Shown: positions 1-7,435 of the stretch, in pieces
How the letters are laid out: each line of letters opens with the position of its first letter
Numbering within the stretch: the stretch's first letter is position 1
Source: Streptomyces flavotricini
GTDB taxonomy: Bacteria; Actinomycetota; Actinomycetes; Streptomycetales; Streptomycetaceae
Assembly: GCF_020639365.1 (NCBI RefSeq)
Contig: NZ_JAINUL010000001.1
Span: 5,325,431-5,389,430 of the forward strand
Length of the DNA: 64,000 bases
Direction: 5' to 3'
Notes under the pieces: model-generated
What the model saw: only the letters and a program-made list of their open reading frames with translations
The model's database searches: none
Told to the model about the DNA's origin: nothing
Made by a program: the position numbers and the translations under genes

Positions 1-1671
1 ACGAGGAGGCCGACGCCGACGGCGCCGCAGCAGCCGCCCGTACCGCAGGGCGCGCCGACCGCGCCCGCCGCGCCGGGCGTACCCCCGCAGGGGCAGCCGG
101 CGTACGGCTATCCCCAGCAGGGCTACGGCTACCCGCAGCAGCAGCCCCCCGCCGGAGCCGGCGCCCCGCCGTCCTACGGGGCCCCCACGACCCCCATGTA
201 CGCGGCCCAGTCCCCGGCCCCGGCCGGCGCGGGCGGCGGCAACGACGTGCGCAACCAGCTGATGATCGTCGGCGCGGCCCTGGTGGCCATCGTCCTGATC
301 ATCGCGGGCGGCTTCTGGTACGTCTCCGGCGACGACGGCGGCAGCGACGAGCAGCCCGTCGCGAACGGCACCACCGGCGGCGACAAGCCCGGCTCCGGCA
401 CCCCCGGTGCGGAGAAGGCGCCCGCCAGCACCAAGTCGAAGCCGCTGTTCAACCAGCCGAACCCGACCCCGGAAGAGGTCGTCACGGTCGCGGGCTCCTG
501 GCTCACCGACTCGACCTACATCAAGTCGGACGTGGCGAAGGTCGTCGGCTACAACACCGTCGACGGCGGCAAGAAGTGGGAGATCCCGCTCCCGGGCGAG
601 CTCTGCGGCGCCACCAAGCACGTCAGCGACAACAAGACGGCGGTCCTCTTCCGGCCCACCAAGCCGACGCCCGACAACAAGTACCCGGCGTGCACCGAGG
701 TCGGCGTCATCGACCTGAACGCCGGCAAGCTCGTCTGGTCCGGCAACGCCAAGGGTGCCACCACCGGCGACAGGCCCGCCTCCTACTACGAGGTCACGCT
801 CAGCGGCCAGACCGTCGCCGCGGGCGGCACCAGCGGCGGCGCCGCCTGGAACCTCGCCGACGGCAAGTCCCTGTGGACCCCCAAGGTCGACGGCGAGGGC
901 TGCTACGACAGCGGCTACGCCGGCGGCGAGGCCCTCGCCGTGATCCGCAAGTGCGGCCGCGGCGACAACCAGACGCTGTACGCGCAGACCCTGGACCCGG
1001 CCACCGGCGCCCAGACCTCCTCGTACAAGCTCTCACCGGGCATCGAGTGGGCGTCCATCGTCTCCACCAAGCCCCTGATCGTCGCCGCCGACGTGGGCAA
1101 GACCGCCAAGAACGCCACCGGTGTCAGCGACCTCTTCGTCGTCGACCCCAAGGGCGAGCTGAAGGCGCGCATCTCGCTCGCCTCCGGCAACTTCGGCGGC
1201 AAGTGCGGCGGCACCGAGGTCGAGAAGTGCGCCGGCTTCGTGGTCGGCAACGGCAAGGTCTACCTGCCCTCGATCGAGCACCAGGGCAAGGCGGAGGTGG
1301 GCCGCACGAACGAGCTGGTCTCCTTCGACCTGGAGACCGGCAAGCAGACCACCGACCGCGCCGACGCGGGCGAGCGGTACACCATGTTCCCGCTCCGCAT
1401 GGACGGGCCGAACATCATCGCGTACAAGGAGCCCCCGTACGACAAGGGCGGCCAGATCGTCAGCATCGACGGTACGACGATGAAGGAGACCGTCCTCATG
1501 GAGAACCCGGCGGAGAAGGCGAGCCGCACCGCCGAGACCGGTTTCTCGCCGGACTACTCCGAGTACCGCTACCACAACGGCAAGCTCTTCATCTCCCGGA
1601 CGACGGCCAGGAAGCCGTACTCCGACAAGGGCGACCCCGAGTACCTGTTCGTCTCCTTCAGCGCCAGCTGA
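1..1671 (+). CDS. Membrane-anchored PQQ-like beta-propeller protein (5'-truncated by window edge)
   Basis: The frame is open from base 1, so the true start lies upstream; 556 residues are visible. The first 80 or so are low-complexity and rich in Pro, Gln, Gly and Tyr (repeated GYPQQ-like units), as in the cytoplasmic tails of Streptomyces type II membrane proteins. One hydrophobic helix follows at about residues 87-106 (MIVGAALVAIVLIIAGGF), then a Gly/Asp/Ser-rich linker. The outer part contains several WNLADGKSLW-, LVSFDLETGK- and IVSIDG-like blades typical of PQQ/quinoprotein-type propellers, with paired cysteines suggesting disulfides outside the cell. No PQQ-dehydrogenase catalytic set is evident, so a binding or scaffolding role is more likely than an enzyme. 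The specific function is unknown. A terminator follows 38 bases after the stop. Confidence 0.8.
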   Translation, partial: TRRPTPTAPQQPPVPQGAPTAPAAPGVPPQGQPAYGYPQQGYGYPQQQPPAGAGAPPSYGAPTTPMYAAQSPAPAGAGGGNDVRNQLMIVGAALVAIVLIIAGGFWYVSGDDGGSDEQPVANGTTGGDKPGSGTPGAEKAPASTKSKPLFNQPNPTPEEVVTVAGSWLTDSTYIKSDVAKVVGYNTVDGGKKWEIPLPGELCGATKHVSDNKTAVLFRPTKPTPDNKYPACTEVGVIDLNAGKLVWSGNAKGATTGDRPASYYEVTLSGQTVAAGGTSGGAAWNLADGKSLWTPKVDGEGCYDSGYAGGEALAVIRKCGRGDNQTLYAQTLDPATGAQTSSYKLSPGIEWASIVSTKPLIVAADVGKTAKNATGVSDLFVVDPKGELKARISLASGNFGGKCGGTEVEKCAGFVVGNGKVYLPSIEHQGKAEVGRTNELVSFDLETGKQTTDRADAGERYTMFPLRMDGPNIIAYKEPPYDKGGQIVSIDGTTMKETVLMENPAEKASRTAETGFSPDYSEYRYHNGKLFISRTTARKPYSDKGDPEYLFVSFSAS

Positions 1672-1708
1672 TCCCCGGCCGATCCCGGCCGTTCACCGCA
1701 GCGGGCGG

Positions 1709-1740
1709 AAGCCCCCGGAAGGTCCGCCTTCCGGGGGCTT
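1709..1740 (+). terminator. Intrinsic terminator after the beta-propeller gene
   Basis: Perfect 14-bp inverted repeat (AAGCCCCCGGAAGG with its complement) around a 4-nt loop, 38 nt after the stop. Like most Streptomyces terminators it lacks a long U tract. Confidence 0.8.
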
Positions 1741-1815
1741 CTGCGCGGTAACCGCCGCGCACCGTCGAACAAGCGTGTAGCTTGCCGGGTCAGAAGGGTC
1801 GGGGGTGGGTGCGCG

Positions 1816-2514
1816 ATGGGCGTACGGGTCATGGTGCTCGACGAGCACCGGCTGCTGGCCGAGGCGCTGGCCTCGGCCCTCAAGCTGCGCGGACACCGGG
1901 TGCTGGCCGCGGCCGCCCCGGCCGCGGGCGCCGCCGAGCTGGTCATCAGCCGGGCGCCGGAGGTCTGCCTGCTGGGCACCGCGACGCCCGCCGAGCCGGG
2001 GGTCTTCGAGCCGGTCGTCCGCATCAAGCGGGAACGGCCGCAGATCGCCGTGGTCGTCCTCGGCCCGGTGCCGAGCCCGCGCGGGATCGCGGCCGCCTTC
2101 GCCGCCGGCGCCTCGGGGTACGTCCGCCACGACGAGCGGATCGAAGGGGTGGAGCGGGCGCTGGCCAAGGCCCGGGCGGGGGAGGTGGCGATCTCCCCGC
2201 AGCTGCTCCAGGGGGCCTTCGCGGAACTCCTCAACCCCGCGGCCCAGCCCGACGACGAGGGCAGCCGGCTGCTGCGGCTGCTCACCCCGCGCGAGGTGGA
2301 GGTGCTGGTCCGGGTCGCCGAGGGCGAGGACACCCGGCTCATCGCGGCGGGCATGGAGATCGCGCCGAGCACCGCCCGTACGCACGTGCAGCGGGTGCTG
2401 ATGAAGCTGGGCGTCGGCTCCCGGCTGGAGGCGGCCGCGCTGGCCGCCCGTACCGGCCTGCTGGACCGGGTGGGGCTTTCGGCGGTGGCCGCCGATTTCC
2501 CCGCGGGCCCGTAA
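1816..2514 (+). CDS. Orphan LuxR/NarL-type regulator with degenerate receiver
   Basis: 232 residues. The N-terminal half has the layout of a response-regulator receiver (VMVLDEHRLLAEAL start, Ala/Gly-rich alpha/beta repeats). The C-terminal part from about residue 156 is a LuxR helix-turn-helix (LTPREVEVLVRVAEGE, then STARTHVQRVLMKLG). The strand that normally ends in the phosphoacceptor Asp reads EVCLLGTATP: Gly sits where Asp is expected, and the acidic pair near the N-terminus is DE. It is therefore probably not controlled by phosphorylation, as in atypical Streptomyces response regulators that bind ligands or are constitutively active. No kinase gene is adjacent. ATG 1816 follows a GGGGGTGGG ribosome-binding region. 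It resembles the second LuxR regulator at 4063, which keeps the Asp. Confidence 0.85.
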   Translation: MGVRVMVLDEHRLLAEALASALKLRGHRVLAAAAPAAGAAELVISRAPEVCLLGTATPAEPGVFEPVVRIKRERPQIAVVVLGPVPSPRGIAAAFAAGASGYVRHDERIEGVERALAKARAGEVAISPQLLQGAFAELLNPAAQPDDEGSRLLRLLTPREVEVLVRVAEGEDTRLIAAGMEIAPSTARTHVQRVLMKLGVGSRLEAAALAARTGLLDRVGLSAVAADFPAGP

Positions 2515-2581
2515 TCCGGTAAGCCAGTGACCGGCATGTGCACGCGCCCGCGTGCATCCCCCCGCGAGAGGCAGTAGACGA

Positions 2582-3556
2582 GTGAGCAAGACGGCGACGT
2601 TCAAATACATGGTCACCGGCGGCGCCGGATACGTCGGCAGCGTCGTCGCGGCGCACCTCCTGGAGGCCGGGCACGAGGTCACCGTCCTCGACGACCTCTC
2701 CACCGGCTTCCGCGAGGGCGTCCCCGCCGGCGCCGCCTTCATCGAGGGCCGGATCCAGGACGCCGAGCGGTACCTGGACCCCTCCTACGACGCGGTGCTG
2801 CACTTCGCGGCCTCCTCGCAGGTCGGCGAGTCCGTCGCCAACCCGGGCAAGTACTGGGAGAACAACGTGGGCGGCACGCTCGCCCTGCTGGCCGCGATGC
2901 GCACCCACGGGGTGCGCAAGCTGGTGTTCTCCTCCACCGCCGCCACCTACGGCGAGCCCACCGAGGGCCTGCTCACCGAGGACTCGGTCACCAAGCCCAC
3001 CAACCCGTACGGCGCCTCGAAGCTGGCCGTCGACCACATGATCGCCGGCGAGTGCGCGGCGCACGGCGTCGCGGCGGTCTCGCTGCGCTACTTCAACGTG
3101 GCCGGCGCGTACGGGGAGTTCGGCGAGCGGCACGACCCCGAGACCCACCTGATCCCGCTGGTGCTCCAGGTGGCCCTGGGCGAGCGGGAGTCGATCTCGG
3201 TGTTCGGCGAGGACTACCCGACCCCTGACGGCACCTGCGTGCGCGACTACATCCACGTGGCCGACCTGGCGGAGGCCCACCTGGCCGCCCTGGAGGCGGC
3301 CACCGCGGGTGAGCACCTGATCTGCAACCTCGGCAACGGCAACGGCTTCTCGGTCCGCGAGGTCGTCGAGACGGTCCGCAAGGTCACCGGCGCGGAGATC
3401 CCCGAGGTCGTCGCCCCGCGCCGGGCCGGCGACCCGGCGGTGCTCGTCGCCTCCGCGCGCGCCGCCCACGAGCGGCTCGGCTGGACCCCGGCCCGCTCGG
3501 ACCTCACCGGCATCATCACGGACGCCTGGAACTTCACCCGCAAGCACCGTTCCTGA
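2582..3556 (+). CDS. galE: UDP-glucose 4-epimerase
   Basis: 324 residues, an extended short-chain dehydrogenase. It interconverts UDP-glucose and UDP-galactose in the Leloir pathway and supplies UDP-galactose for envelope sugars. Visible features are the NAD-binding GGAGYVGS loop near residue 13, the catalytic region SSTAATYGEP, the YGASK catalytic Tyr-Lys pair near residue 143, and a GalE-like substrate region (PETHLIPLVLQVALG; RDYIHVADLA). The GTG at 2582 is chosen because GAGAGG lies 9 bases upstream; the in-frame ATG at 2552 would add 10 residues without an SD. It is not flanked by galT or galK here, so it appears to be a free-standing galE of the type grouped with galTK in some streptomycetes. 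Confidence 0.92.
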   Translation: MSKTATFKYMVTGGAGYVGSVVAAHLLEAGHEVTVLDDLSTGFREGVPAGAAFIEGRIQDAERYLDPSYDAVLHFAASSQVGESVANPGKYWENNVGGTLALLAAMRTHGVRKLVFSSTAATYGEPTEGLLTEDSVTKPTNPYGASKLAVDHMIAGECAAHGVAAVSLRYFNVAGAYGEFGERHDPETHLIPLVLQVALGERESISVFGEDYPTPDGTCVRDYIHVADLAEAHLAALEAATAGEHLICNLGNGNGFSVREVVETVRKVTGAEIPEVVAPRRAGDPAVLVASARAAHERLGWTPARSDLTGIITDAWNFTRKHRS

Positions 3557-3576
3557 CCCGCCGCCCCGCCCTCACC

Positions 3577-3610
3577 CGCGCCCCCCGCACCCGAGCGTGC
3601 GGGGGGCGCG
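3577..3610 (+). terminator. Intrinsic terminator after galE
   Basis: 14-bp perfect stem (CGCGCCCCCCGCAC with its complement) and a 6-nt loop starting 21 nt after the galE stop. Confidence 0.75.
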
Positions 3611-4062
3611 GTGCGTACGGGGCCGTACGTGCCGAGGCGCGCGCGGGGGAGCGCGGACGGGCGGGGGGCGCCGTGGGAGGGCGCGGTGCGCGGGCGCCCG
3701 GCGCGCGCACGCCGGGTGAAATGCCCCCCGTGCAACTGCCCGCGGCACAGGCGTGCCGGAAACCCTCTTCCAGACCGTGCAGGTGGTCGAATTCAGGCCA
3801 TCGAAAACCCGGTTCACGCCTGCCCAGCCGGAAAATCGCTCGGAAAACTTCTGCTATTCGGCCAACCGCGAGCCGTCACCCGTTCTACGCTGATGCGTGA
3901 CACCGGTGGGGGCCGGTGTTGATTCAGGGGTCGAGACACGCCGGGTACGGCGTCCGGTCCGGGGTAGTGCAGAGATGTCTCGGCGGCGGCCGCGGCAGCT
4001 GCGGATCACCCGGTCCGGGCGCCGTACCCGCAGTCGTCCGTTCCCCGACCCTTGGGGGTTTT
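3611..4062. other. Non-coding gap between galE and the LuxR response regulator
   Basis: About 450 bases with no convincing gene. The right half is locally AT-rich and holds a 7-bp dyad ACACCGG-N6-CCGGTGT at 3900-3919, close to a TACGCT hexamer at 3886-3891 that could be a -10 element. The open frame that continues upstream of 4063 lacks LuxR homology and is not considered coding. Confidence 0.4.
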
Positions 4063-4827
4063 GTGGTTCGCATCCGGGTTCTCGTGGTCGACGATCACCG
4101 CATCTTCGCCGAATCGCTCGCAGCCGCGCTCGCGGCCGAGCCCGACGTGGACGTGTCCGCGGCGGGCAGCGGTCCCGCCGCGCTGCGCTGCCTCGAACGT
4201 GCGGTGGCCGAGGGCCGCCGCTTCGACGTCCTGCTCGTCGACGCCGATCTCGGCGCCGCCGCGGGGGCCGTGCCCGCCCAGCGCGAATCGGGCTCCGGCC
4301 CGCCGCCGGGCGCGGACGGGATCGCGCTGGTCGCCGGGGTACGGGTGTCCCACCCCGGGGTCCGTACCGTCGTGCTCGCCGAGCGCGACGATCCGCGCCG
4401 GGCCGCGCACGCCCTCCAGGCAGGGGCCTCCGGCTGGGTGGCCAAGGACTGCTCGCTCTCGCGGCTGCTGGCCGTCATCCGCGGAGTCCTGCGCGAGGAG
4501 ACGCACCTGCCGCCCGCGCTGCTCACCGGAGTCCTGCGCGAACTGACCGCCGCGCGCAAGCACCGTACGGACAGCGAGCGGCTCGTCGAGTCCCTCACGC
4601 CGCGCGAACACGAGGTGCTGCGCTGCATGGTGGCGGGGCTGGGCCGCAAGGACGTGGCGGCGCGGCTGTTCCTGTCCCCGCACACCGTCCGTACGCACAT
4701 GCAGAACGTGCTGGGCAAGCTCGGCGTGCACTCCACGCTCGCGGCGGTGGCGCTGGCCCGACGGGCCGGGGTGCGGCCGGCCGACCTAGCCGGGGATGTT
4801 GTCGAACGGAGCGGTCAACTGGCGTAG
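4063..4827 (+). CDS. LuxR/NarL-family response regulator
   Basis: 254 residues from GTG 4063. It has a complete receiver: the acidic pair in VLVVDDHRIFAESL, the phosphoacceptor Asp60 in LLVDADLG, the Thr/Val-rich switch strand TVVLAERDD, and a Lys in GWVAKDCSLS. The LuxR-type helix-turn-helix starts near residue 178 (LTPREHEVLRCMVAGL; HTVRTHMQNVLGKLG). GTG 4063 is preferred over upstream ATGs because the receiver starts immediately after it and a GGGGG run lies 4 bases upstream. No cognate kinase is next to it. The last 42 bases overlap the 3' end of the convergent tamR gene. In S. coelicolor (from memory) a response regulator also adjoins tamR. Target genes are unknown. Confidence 0.88.
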   Translation: MVRIRVLVVDDHRIFAESLAAALAAEPDVDVSAAGSGPAALRCLERAVAEGRRFDVLLVDADLGAAAGAVPAQRESGSGPPPGADGIALVAGVRVSHPGVRTVVLAERDDPRRAAHALQAGASGWVAKDCSLSRLLAVIRGVLREETHLPPALLTGVLRELTAARKHRTDSERLVESLTPREHEVLRCMVAGLGRKDVAARLFLSPHTVRTHMQNVLGKLGVHSTLAAVALARRAGVRPADLAGDVVERSGQLA

Positions 4828-5283
4828 CAGCGCCGCCAGATCGCCGCGCTGGGCCTGGGAGAGCTGGGCGAGGATCGCCCTCTCCTGGGCCAGCAGGCCG
4901 GCCAGGGCCTGGTCGGCGCGGTCACGCCCCTCGGGGGTGAGCCGGACCAGTACCCCGCGGCGGTCGTTGGGGTCGGGCAGCCGCTCGACGAGGCCCTTCT
5001 TGGCGAGCCGGTCGATGCGGTTGGTCATGGTGCCCGAAGTGACCAGGGTCTGCGTCAACAGCTGGCCGGGGGAGAGCTGGTAGGGGGCGCCGGCGCGGCG
5101 CAGCGACGTCAGGACGTCGAACTCCCAGGGCTCCAGGCCGTGCTCGGAGAAGGCCAGCCTGCGGGCGCGGTCGAGGTGACGGGCGAGCCTGCTGACGCGG
5201 CTCAGCACTTCGAGCGGTTCCACGTCGAGGTCAGGGCGCTCCCGCCGCCATGCCGCGACCAATCGGTCGACCTCGTCCTCCAT
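4786..5283 (-). CDS. tamR: MarR-family repressor TamR
   Basis: 165 residues with a MarR winged helix (FDVLTSLRRAG; LVTSGTMTNRIDRL; wing DPNDRRGVLVRLT). ATG 5283 is the first Met after the intergenic palindromes. It is divergent from tam. TamR of S. coelicolor is known to bind the tamR-tam intergenic region and to be released by trans-aconitate, citrate and related acids, linking aconitase stress to expression of tam and aconitase. The assignment rests on this arrangement and on the palindromes at 5306-5330 and 5348-5378. The gene ends inside the 3' end of the convergent response-regulator gene (stop TAG at 4788-4786), so transcripts of the two overlap. Confidence 0.85.
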   Translation of the reverse strand: MEDEVDRLVAAWRRERPDLDVEPLEVLSRVSRLARHLDRARRLAFSEHGLEPWEFDVLTSLRRAGAPYQLSPGQLLTQTLVTSGTMTNRIDRLAKKGLVERLPDPNDRRGVLVRLTPEGRDRADQALAGLLAQERAILAQLSQAQRGDLAALLRQLTAPFDNIPG

Positions 5284-5305
5284 GCGGATCAGTGTAAGGG
5301 GTCTG

Positions 5306-5330
5306 TCGATGTGAAGTCTCTTCAAATCGA
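5306..5330. promoter_or_regulatory. TamR-type operator, site 1
   Basis: 25-bp palindrome beginning TCGAT and ending ATCGA, centred at 5318. Ten of twelve base pairs are symmetric, including the core TGAAG-N3-CTTCA. It lies 23 bases upstream of the tamR start, where a bound dimer would block tamR transcription. Confidence 0.65.
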
Positions 5331-5347
5331 GGATCTCGGGCATGCAC

Positions 5348-5378
5348 ATCTCGATCTCATGAATCTTGACGTCGAGAT
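5348..5378. promoter_or_regulatory. TamR-type operator, site 2
   Basis: 31-bp interrupted palindrome (outer arms ATCTCGA and TCGAGAT, inner core CTCATGAATCTTGA partly symmetric) centred at 5363. Its inner 25 bp start TCGAT and end GTCGA like site 1, and the centres are 45 bp apart. It sits on the tam side of the intergenic region. Confidence 0.55.
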
Positions 5379-5458
5379 ATATTCTGGGTGACGATGGGCA
5401 TGGAGCGTGCCGGAACGGCTTCCGCTTCCGCCCGCCCCGCCAGCAGGGAGGCTCGAAC

Positions 5459-6319
5459 ATGCATTCCGATACCGCGTCGGCAAGGACCCCCGCAGCACCC
5501 ACCACCCATGCCGCGCCCACCTGGGACCCCCAGCAATACCTGCGCCACTCCGGACACCGGACCCGGCCCTTCCTGGACCTCCTGAACCGGATACCCGAAC
5601 TCCCCACACGCCCCGCCCGTATCGCCGACCTCGGCTGCGGCCCCGGCAATGTCACCGCGCTCCTCGCCGAACGCTGGCCCGAAGCCGACGTCACGGGCTT
5701 CGACCTCTCCCCGGAGATGCTCCGCCGTGCCACCGACGAGTACGCGGGCCGGACCTCCCGCGGCGGCCGCCTCGACTTCCGCCACGGCGACCTCGCGAGC
5801 TGGCTCCCCGAGGAGCCGTACGACCTGATCGTCTCCAACGCGGCCCTCCAGTGGGTCCCGAGCCACCCCGGCTCCTTCGCCGCCTGGATCAACGGACTGC
5901 GCCCCGGCGGCACCTTCGCCTTCCAGATCCCCGCCAACTTCTCCGCCCCCAGCCACGCCCTGCTCGCCCGGCTCTGCGAGACCCCGCGCTGGCGCGGCCG
6001 CCTGGCCGGCCACGGCGCCCGCTACATACACATCCTCGAACCCGCCGAGTACCAGGCCCGGCTCATCGAGCTGGGCTGCGCCGTCGACATCTGGGACACC
6101 ACGTACCACCAGCTGCTCACGGGCACCGACCCGGTGCTCGACTGGGTCAAGGGGACCGCCCTGCGGCCCGTCCTGACCGCGCTCGGGGACGACCGGGGGG
6201 CCGTGGAGGCCTTCCTCGCCGAATACCGCGACCTGCTGCGCGAGGCCTACCCGCCCGGGCCGTGCGGCACCGTCTTCCCCTTCCGCCGCATCTTCGCCGT
6301 CGCCCGCAAGGAGCTCTGA
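5459..6319 (+). CDS. tam: Trans-aconitate 2-methyltransferase
   Basis: 286 residues. It uses S-adenosylmethionine to methylate trans-aconitate, a by-product of aconitase failure that inhibits aconitase. It matches the Tam family along its length: WDPQQYLRHSGHRTRPF N-terminus, SAM-binding IADLGCGPGN near residue 55, acidic VTGFDLSPEML, SNAALQWVPSH, and the Tam-specific VDIWDTTYHQLL and FPFRRIFAVAR near the end. ATG 5459 is chosen because GGGAGG stands 8 bases upstream; the earlier in-frame ATG lies within the operator region. It is divergent from tamR and followed after 2 bases by a VOC gene whose SD lies inside the tam 3' end, so the two form one transcript. Confidence 0.92.
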   Translation: MHSDTASARTPAAPTTHAAPTWDPQQYLRHSGHRTRPFLDLLNRIPELPTRPARIADLGCGPGNVTALLAERWPEADVTGFDLSPEMLRRATDEYAGRTSRGGRLDFRHGDLASWLPEEPYDLIVSNAALQWVPSHPGSFAAWINGLRPGGTFAFQIPANFSAPSHALLARLCETPRWRGRLAGHGARYIHILEPAEYQARLIELGCAVDIWDTTYHQLLTGTDPVLDWVKGTALRPVLTALGDDRGAVEAFLAEYRDLLREAYPPGPCGTVFPFRRIFAVARKEL

Positions 6320-6321
6320 CC

Positions 6322-6684
6322 GTGCTGAACGCAGTCGACCACGTCCAACTCGCCGCGCCGCCCGGCTCGGAGGACCGGCTCCGCGCGTACTACACGCACG
6401 TCCTCGGCATGACCGAGGTGCCCAAGCCGCCCGCCCTCGCCGCCCGCGGCGGCTGCTGGTTCGCCGCCGGCCCGGTGCAGCTGCACCTGGGCGTCGAGGA
6501 GGACTTCCGGCCCGCCCGCAAGGCCCACCCGGGGCTGCGGGTGACGGGGGTCGACGCGTACGCGCGGAGACTGGAGGAGCGCGGGGCCACGGTCGTCTGG
6601 GACGACAGCCTGCCGGGACACCGCCGCTTCTACTCCGAGGACCCGGTGGGCAACCGGCTGGAGTTCCTCGAACCCCTCGGCTGA
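6322..6684 (+). CDS. VOC (glyoxalase/bleomycin-resistance fold) protein
   Basis: 120 residues. A single vicinal-oxygen-chelate module: VDHVQLAAP (first beta strand with metal-ligand His), YTHVLGMTEV, GPVQLHLGVE with the second His, and FYSEDPVGNRLEFLEP with the last acidic ligand. Metal ligands equivalent to His-His-Glu are present, so it could be a lyase, isomerase or dioxygenase-like enzyme; the substrate cannot be read. The GTG start lies 2 bases after the tam stop, with AAGGAG inside tam, so it is co-translated with tam and probably under TamR control. Confidence 0.85.
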   Translation: MLNAVDHVQLAAPPGSEDRLRAYYTHVLGMTEVPKPPALAARGGCWFAAGPVQLHLGVEEDFRPARKAHPGLRVTGVDAYARRLEERGATVVWDDSLPGHRRFYSEDPVGNRLEFLEPLG

Positions 6685-6689
6685 GGGCC

Positions 6690-6745
6690 GCGACGCGACG
6701 GAGCCCCGCCACCGCATCTCCGGTGGCGGGGCGCCGTCGCGTCGC
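6690..6745. terminator. Bidirectional terminator between VOC and TetR genes
   Basis: Stem of 12 + 12 bp (GCGACGCGACGG, then GCCCCGCCACCG, each with its complement) interrupted by single-base bulges, loop CATCTC. It lies between convergent genes. Confidence 0.8.
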
Positions 6746-6760
6746 GCTTCGCGCCGCCGC

Positions 6761-7435
6761 TCAGCTCTTGCGGTGGCCCACCAGGCGGGGCTTCGACTCC
6801 AGCCCGTCCAGACCGTGCCAGGCCAGGTTCACCAGGTGCGCCGCGACCTCCGCCTTCTTCGGCCGGCGCACGTCCAGCCACCACTGCCCGGTCAGCGCGA
6901 CCATCCCGACCAGTGCCTGCGCGTACAGCGGGGCCAGCTTCGGGTCGAACCCGCGCGCCTTGAACTCCAGCCCGAGGATGTCCTCGACCTGCGTGGCGAT
7001 GTCGCTGATCAGCGAGGCGAAGGTGCCCGTCGACTGGGCGACCGGCGAGTCCCGGACGAGGATGCGGAAGCCGTCCGTGTACGACTCGATGTAGTCGAGC
7101 AGCGCGAAGGCCGCCTGCTCCAGCAGCTCCCGCGGGTGCCCGGCCGTCAGCGCGCCGGTCACCCCGTCCAGCAGCTGGCGCATCTCCCGGTCCACGACGA
7201 CCGCGTACAGGCCCTCCTTGCCCCCGAAGTGCTCGTACACCACCGGCTTGGAGACCCCGGCCTTCGCCGCGATCTCCTCCACCGAGGTGCCCTCGAAGCC
7301 CTTTTCCGCGAACAGGGTGCGGCCGATGTCCAGCAGTTGCTGGCGCCGTTCGGCGCCCGTCATCCGGACCCGGCGGCCGCGCCGGGGCTTGTCGCTGCTG
7401 GAACTGCTGCCGTCGATCGCCACGTCCCCCATCAT
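6761..7435 (-). CDS. TetR-family regulator coupled to the desaturase
   Basis: 224 residues. N-terminal TetR helix-turn-helix (RRQQLLDIGRTLFAEKGFEG; VEEIAAKAGVSKPVVYEHF), then an all-helical ligand domain with aromatic and aliphatic residues (GMVALTGQWWLDVRRP). The desaturase stop TGA lies between two ATGs in the string ATGATG, so translation of this gene starts on the last codon of the upstream desaturase (start 7435 or 7432). No strong SD precedes it, which fits coupling. The context suggests a lipid-responsive repressor of the desaturase operon, autoregulated through the double palindrome at 8476-8502. That role is inference. Confidence 0.85.
   Translation of the reverse strand: MMGDVAIDGSSSSSDKPRRGRRVRMTGAERRQQLLDIGRTLFAEKGFEGTSVEEIAAKAGVSKPVVYEHFGGKEGLYAVVVDREMRQLLDGVTGALTAGHPRELLEQAAFALLDYIESYTDGFRILVRDSPVAQSTGTFASLISDIATQVEDILGLEFKARGFDPKLAPLYAQALVGMVALTGQWWLDVRRPKKAEVAAHLVNLAWHGLDGLESKPRLVGHRKS

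Noticed and set aside
3611..4062. N-terminal extension of the LuxR response regulator from ATG 3916.
   Set aside because: No receiver-like sequence before GTG 4063 and a G-rich SD directly precedes that GTG.
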